Shown: in pieces, positions 56,991 to 64,000 of the stretch | Position numbering within the stretch: position 1 is the first letter of the stretch | Layout of the letters: each line of letters starts with the position of its first letter | NCBI GenBank assembly: GCA_963797565.1 | Contig: CAWCPM010000002.1 | Span: 1 to 64,000 of the forward strand | DNA length: 64,000 nucleotides | Reading direction: 5' to 3' | Source of the DNA: JAICYJ01 sp963797565 | GTDB lineage: Bacteria; Actinomycetota; Thermoleophilia; Gaiellales; JAICJC01 | Position numbers and translations under genes: made by a program | Notes under the pieces: model-generated | The model's database searches: none | The model's input: only the letters and a program-made list of their open reading frames with translations | Told to the model about the DNA's origin: nothing

Positions 56991-57077
56991 TCGTAACACC
57001 CCGAAGCCTCTGGTGGACTCAAAAAGCTCCGAGCTCGTGACGGTGCGTGCTTCCAAAACTCCGTCACAGGCCTCAGT

Positions 57078-57458
57078 CTACCGGTCTTCGATCACCCCCT
57101 TCGCCGACGGATCGAGCTGGCGCTTGGCGTTGATGTGCTTGCGCTCAGCGGCGCTTACGGCCTTGAGTGACCGCTTGGCCCGAGCGATCCGCTTCTCGGT
57201 CTGGTGGAACCGCGGCACGTCGGCCAGCTTGCGGCAGCAGCTGATCGAACGGGCTGCTCAGCATCGTGACGATCGGCAGGTCGAACAGCTCCTGGATCGC
57301 CATGCTGAGGTCGAGCGTCGGGACGCGCCTGCCCTGCATCCAGTGCGAGACGGTCTGCGGCGAGACGTCAAGCACCTGGGCAAGATCTGGCCGCTCAGAT
57401 CGTGGACGCCGCACACCCTTCGCAGGTTGTCGCCGAAGAGCTGGGCTTGGCTGGCCAT
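57078..57458 (-). CDS. Cro/CI-type HTH protein (two frameshifts)
   Basis: The start MASQAQLFGDNLRRVCGVHDLSG leads, after a one-base shift near 57383-57392, into DLAQVLDVSPQTVSHWMQGRRVPTL (an XRE-type HTH). It continues with SMAIQELFDLPI and, after a second shift near 57233, ends KLADVPRFHQTEKRIARAKR through to VIEDR and a TAG at 57078-57080. The reconstructed protein is about 126 residues. The first break needs a missing base; the second needs an extra one. It borders the error-rich A-rich block. Confidence 0.65.
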
Positions 57459-58194
57459 CCCTTCCTCCCTTGGTCGCTGGTGTAGGCCGGGAACTGTAGA
57501 GAATCTAAATGTCAGACATCAACTCTCTCGCATCCAGAGGATATCGCAGACGTTGACCTAAGAGTAGCGGAGCTACTAGAGGGAGAAGATATTAAATGTC
57601 TTGTACACCTCGACAGCGAGCGGGCCACCGGTCGCTGAACGAGAAGATCGAGCCGGCCCTCCGACGACGCACTGCGCCGCTGCCAGTGAGACGGCCGAAC
57701 TCGCAGACTACAGCCTCCCGCTTCACGCGTACCCGTGCTCGGCGAAGAACTAGGCCGCGCGACTGATCAGGATCTAGGTCATCTACGCGGTAGTGCACTT
57801 GATCGATGGGTCATGCACCTCCATGAAGTACTCCTTGAGCATGGAGAACTATAGATCCTCCTGTCCGAAGAGATTGACGCTGTTGCTCTGATGACTGATC
57901 TCATGTATCACTACAGATCTATAGATTTTGAACATAGCTCGACTAATATAGCTATGAGTAGCGCCTAAACGGCTGACCTTGAGAGCTGATCTGAGTCTCT
58001 CCCTTGAAATACCTAGAGAAATAGCTCGTCAAGCGACGAAGAGAATGCGGAATGTCTCTCATCACCCCGCCTCGATCTATGAGAACATAAAACAAAGAAA
58101 AAAAAGAATATAAAAAGATAAAAAAGGAAAATAGACTACCGTCACAACGACTACCTCTATCGCTGAAGCTGCTATATAGTGTAAGAACATTCCT
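57459..58194. other. Error-rich or degraded stretch, left part
   Basis: GC content falls progressively and stop codons appear in all frames. A patch on the minus strand near 57680-57760 reads FFAEHGYA after ILISRAA, as in the start of TetR-family regulators, but no gene can be reconstructed. A-rich runs begin near 58085. Confidence 0.6.
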
Positions 58195-59109
58195 CGTGAA
58201 GATCGAAGAGAGATTTAAGAAAGAGAGATAGAAGGCTACTAAAACACTGTGAATGAGGCTCGACCAGCGGGTGGACGAGATGCCCGATCTGATTCGCGTG
58301 CGGGCGTGGGCCGCAGACGGCTCGCCGGTACGCCGCGCGATCGGCGAGATACACGAACTCGCGATAGACGCCGCGCTGGGTCTGGTGATCGCGGTCAAAT
58401 TGCAGATGGACTTCTAAGAGCAGTACGGGATCGAGAGACTGAAGGAACTCGGCGATAACATCGCTGCGGCCCGTCGCTCCGGCCAACTGGTGATCGCCGA
58501 CGAAAAGCGCAACGACATCGAGTAAACAGATGAGGCCTACGCACGTGAGTTAATGAGCACCACGACGACGTTTGGCGAGGAGAAGAGAGAGTAAGAGGCC
58601 GATGAGCTCACCGTGAACCAGTATCTAGGGTGAGACAGCTTCGTGCTGTTCGCGAGTAGGAAGGCGAGTAGAGAAATGGCCTCTTCTGATAGTAAATAAA
58701 TATAAAAAGAAGTAGATAGAGCTGAAAGAGAAAGAGAGCGGCGATCTTTACCTGCGGGTGACTGGCTCTGGCGACCGACTCGGCGACGAGTTCTTAGACG
58801 ATCAGTAGGTCGGCTCAGTCGTGGCGATCGACCGCTGAACGATCCCGGCCGCCGCCGCTACGGCCCGCGAGGCGATGCCGCGCGCGCCAACGTGATGGTC
58901 AGCTACGGCGCACAGGCGGGCTCGTTGATCGCTGCGCAGCCTGAAACACGGCGCGTCGCGACGGCGACGATCGTGAACGCCTCACGCAGCCTCACCTACG
59001 GATAAGAGCACGAGCTACACAACGACGTCGAGATCATCGAAGCGATCCGAGGACGCATCGAAACCACTGGAGAGGCGATCAGCGCCGAGCTCGCCGCCGC
59101 GCAAGCCTA
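58195..59109 (+). pseudogene. pyrF: Orotidine 5'-phosphate decarboxylase relic, heavily substituted
   Basis: PyrF makes UMP from OMP. Recognisable segments are RLDQRVDEMPDLIRVRAWA, VIAVKLQMDF-stop-EQYGIERLKEL, LVIADEKRNDIE-stop-T-x-EAYAREL, ELTVNQYLG-stop-DSF and, in another frame, VSYGAQAGSL with IVNASRSLTYG-stop-EHE. These match type-2 PyrF motifs (KPQxAFFEQYG, VIADxKRxDI, TVNPYLG, GYGAQ, VNASR). Stops replace different residues (Phe, Ser, Trp, an acidic one), and many differences are to A, for example GGC to GAG and TCG to TAA. A-rich filler lies around 58675-58745. Sequence error is the simplest reading, and true decay is the alternative. Confidence 0.75.
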
Positions 59110-60305
<1,196 letters not shown>

Positions 60306-60319
60306 GGGATCCCGATCAG

Positions 60320-60727
60320 GTGCCCGGCCGCCAGGATCGGTTCAGCGACGAGGTACCGACCATCGGCCTCCGCGTGCTCTTCATCGCCTCCGAGAAGGAT
60401 GTCATCTCAAGGCCGCGGCCGAAACCCAAGGCGGTTAGCGCCCGCAACCTCACCAAACGGCAGCTCGATCCACGGTCACTCCCACAGAACGCCTCCGAGG
60501 AGCGGCAGGCAGAGCTTGAGCGGCGCCGGGAGCAACGTCACGGCCGGGGCGTCACCAACGGCACGCGCAAGAACGCCCCCGGCAAGAAGCCGATCCGCCG
60601 GGAACGAGGCGGAATGGAGTACCGCTCTCCGGTGCGCATGCACGACCTCCCCTGTCCGACCTGCGGGCAGACAGACTGCGGCGGGCTGTGGCATGACGGC
60701 GATCGTCCCGGGGATCGAGAGTCCTAG
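60320..60727 (+). CDS. Cys-rich basic hypothetical protein, possibly 5'-truncated
   Basis: This 135-residue protein is rich in Arg/Lys/Glu and has a C-terminal DLPCPTCGQTDCGGLWH zinc-ribbon-like motif. It begins right after the A-rich block with an in-frame GTG. Open sequence continues upstream for a few codons, so the true start may have been lost. No family is recognised. Confidence 0.5.
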   Translation: MPGRQDRFSDEVPTIGLRVLFIASEKDVISRPRPKPKAVSARNLTKRQLDPRSLPQNASEERQAELERRREQRHGRGVTNGTRKNAPGKKPIRRERGGMEYRSPVRMHDLPCPTCGQTDCGGLWHDGDRPGDRES

Positions 60728-60753
60728 CGCACCCTGTTGTTCGCGGCCCACTT

Positions 60754-60795
60754 GCAATACCGGACGCCCTTGATCACTGTCAAGGGGCGGTCGCG
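60754..60795 (-). repeat. Imperfect 42-bp repeat, copy 1
   Basis: About 42 bases similar to 61397-61439 in the same orientation. The shared core on the minus strand is TTGACxGTG, then AAGGGCGTCCGG. In copy 1 TTGACA is followed by 18 bases and TATTGC, like a promoter, but no minus-strand gene follows. Confidence 0.5.
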
Positions 60796-60911
60796 CGTCC
60801 ACGCAGCTTGCGGTCGCTCAGATCTTCCGCAAGCCCAGCCTGGCATCCCGACGAACCGATGCGGACGCTGATCGAGCTACGCGATTACGCGAATCTCCGG
60901 CATTCGCTCTT

Positions 60912-61347
60912 TTAGCCGGACGACTTGCCAGCCCAGTCCGCTCTGCTCGCGTGAGTCGCGGTCTTGTTCATGTCATACCACTCTCCATCGATGCGCAGCA
61001 GCGCATGAACGTCCACCCACGCAGAACCTGGGTCGGACTTCGAGCGCATCTCAAGGATCACGGAGGCCACATCCCCTGCCTGCGTCACGGACAGGATCGT
61101 GTGTTCCCAGTCCTGCTCCGATCCTGCACAGCCGCGTACCTCGACGTCGTCGAACGCTACCTTGTACAACGTGCCGTCTCTCGTGGTGAAGAAGTACCAA
61201 GCATCCTCGTGGAACAGCCGTCGGAGCCTCGGAAAGTCAGCCTCGTGAAACGCCTTGATGTAGCCCGTTCTCGATGAACTGGACGATCTCGTCGTAATCC
61301 GGCGCGGGCGGCACGCCCACCTGCGACTGGTCAAGCGCCATGGCCAT
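60912..61347 (-). CDS. NTF2/SnoaL-like lumazine-binding family protein (one frameshift)
   Basis: The start MAMALDQSQVGVPPAPDYDEI runs to VQFIENG. Removing one base near 61264-61266 joins it to YIKAFHEADFPRLRRLFHEDAWYFF and DVHALLRIDGEWYDMNKTA. This gives the complete alpha+beta barrel of the putative lumazine-binding (DUF4440-like) group, about 144 residues. The ligand is unknown. A GGGAGAGGAG ribosome-binding site precedes the two candidate ATGs (61347, 61341), and repeat copy 2 lies upstream as a possible promoter. Confidence 0.75.
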
Positions 61348-61396
61348 CTCCTCTCCCAGTTTGCGACGACGGCCACAATCTACCCGCTGGGGCCCT

Positions 61397-61439
61397 GCGA
61401 ATGCCGGACGCCCTTCTCCACGGTCAATGGACGGTCGCG
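61397..61439 (-). repeat. Imperfect 43-bp repeat, copy 2, possible promoter
   Basis: This is the partner of 60754-60795. On the minus strand it reads TTGACCGTG, then AAGGGCGTCCGGCATTCG, placed 50-90 bases before the NTF2-like gene. It may therefore contain its promoter. Confidence 0.45.
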
Positions 61440-61531
61440 TGTGCACGATCCGCAGCCGCACTTGCGCGGGTTGCCGTTCCTGGTAGCGTCAACGCGCCGC
61501 AGCAACGAGACCCCTATCGGAGGAGGTTCAC

Positions 61532-61954
61532 GTGGCGCTTGAACCCGCACCCGAGTTTGTGCAAGCACACATCGATTTCGCGGCCGCAATCCAGCGGCAT
61601 GAACTGGATGCGCTCGGGGAGATGATCTCGACACACCCGGCCATGACCGCCACCGGCACACAGCCCGGGGCGGTCGCCCGAGGGCGCGAGACGCTGTTGG
61701 CTGCACTCGCTGGGGGCACCGACGATGGTGGGTCGCTCGTGGACACGCACGTCGAAGCGTTCGCAGACGGTGACCTGGGCTATGTGTGTGCCGATGCGGT
61801 TTGGACGTCGCCGGACGGCATCACCTTCCCGGTGCGCGGACTGCGTGCCGTGCGGCGAAGGGATATCGCACTGCGGCATTACCTGGCCCGGTACGTCTCT
61901 TCCGCACAGTCGGGCGCCCCGTTTTCGTTTCAGGATCGTTATCCACGAGCGTAG
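61532..61954 (+). CDS. SnoaL-like/NTF2-fold protein
   Basis: This 140-residue protein begins with the NTF2-type helix (EFVQAHIDFAAAIQRHELDALGEMI) and has ARGRETLLAAL and ADGDLGYVCADAVWTSPDG, as in SnoaL-like proteins. The last 35 residues (RAVRRRDIALRHYLARYV) do not follow the family pattern, so a late frame change cannot be excluded. GTG start with GGAGGAGG upstream. Divergent from the other NTF2-like gene. Confidence 0.65.
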   Translation: MALEPAPEFVQAHIDFAAAIQRHELDALGEMISTHPAMTATGTQPGAVARGRETLLAALAGGTDDGGSLVDTHVEAFADGDLGYVCADAVWTSPDGITFPVRGLRAVRRRDIALRHYLARYVSSAQSGAPFSFQDRYPRA

Positions 61955-62685
61955 GGCGTGAGTTCTGGCAGGGTGGGCGTCAGATTCTCGAACAGCCGCA
62001 GTAGGCGCGATCGGCCGATGTGAGTCAGGACGCGCATGCCGTCGGCATCTGTACGGACGCACCCGCCTGCGGCCGCCCACTGGTCGAAGGCCTCGGCGAA
62101 TATCCGACCCTGCTCGGTGGTCAGGCCAAGTTCAGCCAAGCCGAGTTGCACCTGAAACATCGATGCGGGTTCGCGCCCGGTCGATTCCCAGACGGCGCTC
62201 GCCAGGGGGCAGGCTCGGTGATCAGTTGCCACGAAGCCGCCCACAAGGACGCTGTTGGCTCGAAGCAGGCCCCGCTGAATCACGCCACACGGCCACGGCG
62301 GCAACGCAGTCAGCACGTCCACAAGTGCAGCCTCGGCTCGCTGGCGGAGCGCAAAATCAACCCTGATTTCGACGGTATCGTGGCGAACGACGGCTCCGCC
62401 TCGCTTTGTTGGCACCAGCTTCATCAAACCCGCCCACAACAGTCCCGCCTCGCGGATCTCCGCAGCCACCAATCGACCCTCGGAGCCGAACCGCGCCACC
62501 GCAGACGCCTCGGCGTCTGCTGGAGAAAAGCCGTCAGCGATACCAGCCTCGACCGCTTCCAAAAGATGGTCACGTGCCTCGCCAAGCACGCGAGTTCTCC
62601 GCCAGGGCACAGACCACAGCGATCGACCCAGCCGCTCAAGGTACCGCTCCACCGGCGAAACCGACCCTGGACTAGGCACGCGCAT
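61939..62685 (-). CDS. HAAS-domain-like protein coupled to PadR
   Basis: This 248-residue protein has an N-terminal HAAS-like helical signalling domain (VERYLERLGRSLWSVP ... LGEARDHLLEAVEAGIADG ... AEASAVARFGS), which typically partners a PadR regulator. Its C-terminal part (from about 90) is soluble and has GLTTEQGRIFAEAFDQWAAAGGCV, rather than the usual membrane region. The ATG overlaps the PadR stop in TAATG. Confidence 0.75.
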   Translation of the reverse strand: MRVPSPGSVSPVERYLERLGRSLWSVPWRRTRVLGEARDHLLEAVEAGIADGFSPADAEASAVARFGSEGRLVAAEIREAGLLWAGLMKLVPTKRGGAVVRHDTVEIRVDFALRQRAEAALVDVLTALPPWPCGVIQRGLLRANSVLVGGFVATDHRACPLASAVWESTGREPASMFQVQLGLAELGLTTEQGRIFAEAFDQWAAAGGCVRTDADGMRVLTHIGRSRLLRLFENLTPTLPELTPYARG

Positions 62686-63014
62686 TACCCCGGCGCCTCC
62701 AAGATCCGGCGTACGCCCAGCGCGAAGCGCTCCCACTCCCCGCGCTGCTGTGCCAGCGCGTGTTCGCCCTTTTTGGTGACCTGGTAGATCCGTCGCCTTC
62801 GACCTTTGGCGGTCGTCCACGAACTCCGCAACAGGCCGTTCTTTTCGAGGCGGCGGAGCGCCGGGTAGATGGTTCCCTCGCCCAGCGCGAATGTGCCGTC
62901 GCTTATCTCGGCCATCCGCTCAACCACGGCATAACCGTGCGCCGGAGCGTCGTGAAGCACGGACAACAACAACATGTCCAAGTGCCCCTTCAGGTTCTGG
63001 CTGAACACGCTCAC
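62685..63014 (-). CDS. PadR-family transcriptional regulator
   Basis: This is a 109-residue winged-helix repressor: HLDMLLLSVLHDAPAHGYAVVERMAE, then GTFALGEGTIYPALRRLEKNGLL and GRRRRIYQVTKKGEHAL. GTG start at 63014 (or 63008) gives the normal family length. It is coupled to the HAAS-domain gene, a common pair in which PadR represses its own operon. Confidence 0.9.
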   Translation of the reverse strand: MSVFSQNLKGHLDMLLLSVLHDAPAHGYAVVERMAEISDGTFALGEGTIYPALRRLEKNGLLRSSWTTAKGRRRRIYQVTKKGEHALAQQRGEWERFALGVRRILEAPG

Positions 63015-63245
63015 AACAATACTGTCCAATGCATAGCATCGCAACCGCGATTGCCGACCGGACGGGTCTCGACACCGAAAGTGGATGATCGCGTAGCGGT
63101 CGAAGCCGAGCTGGTGCACTCCTCCCGCGGCTCGAACGAAATCGACGTCGCGCCGCCCACCGTCGCGGGGTAGGGCGAGTCCACGCTTCCCGCCAGATCA
63201 ACTGCGAGCCGACGAACATCGATGCAGGAACGACCATCCCGGCCC

Positions 63246-63815
63246 TCACTGCTTCAAGGACTCCACTGCGTACTCGTCGAGTCCCCACTCGTGGAAGCCG
63301 CCGATAGCCTGGACAACGAGCTGCGTCGCCCCCGGTGGGGCGTGGTTATAGGTGATCTTCCAGGTCGGATGAGTGGTCTTGATCCGGTTGAAGCAACCCG
63401 AGACCGGAATGGAGACCTGGATCAAGTTCCCGGATGGCCCCACTTCCGTTATCAACGCATGTTCAACATAGGAGTGTCCGCCGTCATCGAGTTTGAAGAA
63501 CTGAACGCCAGCGCAGCCCTGGCTGCGATCCACGTTGGTCGCGTGCATGGTGAGGACGACCTTGTCCCGACTATCCGCAACGTGCTCGACGCGGTAGGTG
63601 ACGTGCTCGACGGTGAACGGCTGGCCGAGTTGGCGGTGCACTGGCTCCATCATGGTGGTGAGGAAGTCAAAGACGCCGTACAAGAGCGGAGCCACGAGCA
63701 GGAGGATGATCAAGACAGGTGGCACCCAACCCCATCGCGGAGGCGGCAACTTGCCGGTCTTGACGACGATGGGCGGCGGCCGGTTGGGACGTTCAGCGAG
63801 AAGCCCGCCGCTCAC
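63246..63815 (-). CDS. Single-span membrane-anchored hypothetical protein
   Basis: This 189-residue protein has a cytoplasmic Pro/Arg-rich N-terminus, one helix (VPPVLIILLLVAPLLYGVFDFL) and a beta-rich exterior domain with two Cys (GCAGVQFF and VSGCFNRI) that could form a disulfide. GTG start overlaps the RTX-protein stop by GTGA. Function unknown. Confidence 0.7.
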   Translation of the reverse strand: MSGGLLAERPNRPPPIVVKTGKLPPPRWGWVPPVLIILLLVAPLLYGVFDFLTTMMEPVHRQLGQPFTVEHVTYRVEHVADSRDKVVLTMHATNVDRSQGCAGVQFFKLDDGGHSYVEHALITEVGPSGNLIQVSIPVSGCFNRIKTTHPTWKITYNHAPPGATQLVVQAIGGFHEWGLDEYAVESLKQ

Positions 63816-64000
63816 GGCTCGAAGTTGATGTCGCTGCCACCGATGCCGGTGAAGACCGAGCAGGTATCGATGCCGGTGCCGCCGTCGGCGAAGTAGGTGG
63901 AGCGGATCGTGTCGTTTCCGCCTCGCCCGTAGGCGACCTCGTTCGTCAGCGGGCCACTGGTGTTGTTGCCCAGGCTATTGCCGTCCCCCACCAGGGTGTC
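63812..64000 (-). CDS. RTX/hemolysin-type repeat protein, C-terminal end (cut by window)
   Basis: These are the last 62 residues of a larger protein. It contains DTLVGDGNSLGN, YGRGGNDTIRS and DGGTGIDTC, nonapeptide-like GGxGxDxL/I calcium-binding repeats, and ends GGSDINFEP. The start lies beyond base 64000. Probably secreted. Confidence 0.7.
   Translation of the reverse strand, partial: DTLVGDGNSLGNNTSGPLTNEVAYGRGGNDTIRSTYFADGGTGIDTCSVFTGIGGSDINFEP

Noticed and set aside
58195..59109. Stop-codon reassignment in the pyrF-like gene
   Set aside because: The stops stand for different amino acids and include TAA and TGA, while neighbouring genes use all three stops normally. Reassignment does not fit.

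Overview
The window is high-GC bacterial chromosome, most likely from a deep-branching actinobacterium. My best guess is the class Thermoleophilia, inferred from gene content and codon use. It uses Shine-Dalgarno starts, and the 16S rRNA carries an intact anti-SD tail. GTG and TTG starts are frequent, and most neighbouring genes are coupled by 4-base ATGA or GTGA overlaps.

Layout. 1-5 kb (minus): tRNA-Asn, then rpoD, dnaG and dgt, a short-chain dehydrogenase, and a divergent phosphatase. 5.6-10.5 kb (minus): a complete 16S-23S-5S operon with no spacer tRNAs, perfect processing stems around 16S and 23S, and a terminator. 11-22.9 kb (minus): tyrS, mpg, an MBL-fold protein, a RemA-like protein, a DegT aminotransferase, ilvE, serA with a class-V aminotransferase, gatB-gatA-gatC, a cold-shock gene and folD. 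23.1-31.1 kb (plus): a Tad/Flp pilus operon (flp, two TadE-like pseudopilins, cpaB, cpaE, cpaF, a VWA-TadB fusion, tadC) ending in a coupled HNH-like gene. A sigma-28-type promoter sits upstream of it, and a WhiG/FliA-type sigma gene lies at 48.2-49.0 kb. 31-37 kb: tRNA-Cys, a GAF-GGDEF-GAF diguanylate cyclase, ctaA, an rmlD-like gene, and an ALDH7-type dehydrogenase operon. 38-42 kb: VIT1 family, DUF2182, DUF1326, an NmrA-like gene, and an integrase relic beside tRNA-Gly. 42-50 kb: a ferritin-like protein, a threonine-synthase-like protein lacking its PLP lysine, an RlpA-like secreted protein, an EF-G-like GTPase, whiG-type sigma and xerC/D. 50-56 kb: small membrane and zinc-ribbon proteins, a degenerate GGDEF protein with an HTH partner, a second DUF1326, YihY, PRC-barrel, an M24 peptidase, a mini LPXTG protein and a STAS protein. 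56.5-57.5 kb: tRNA-Trp and two small frameshifted genes.

57.5-60.3 kb is abnormal. It is A-rich, contains several poly-A tracts, and holds a pyrF-like gene riddled with substitutions and stops. After 60.3 kb ordinary sequence returns: a small Cys-rich protein, two NTF2/SnoaL-like proteins, a PadR-HAAS pair, a membrane protein and the C-terminus of an RTX-repeat protein cut by the window edge.

A recurring feature is the single extra base in otherwise well-preserved genes: nine apparent +1 insertions and one -1. Together with the A-rich block this looks more like consensus error than biology. However, both shifts in cpaB follow a proline codon and precede the same nine bases, so they deserve a direct check.
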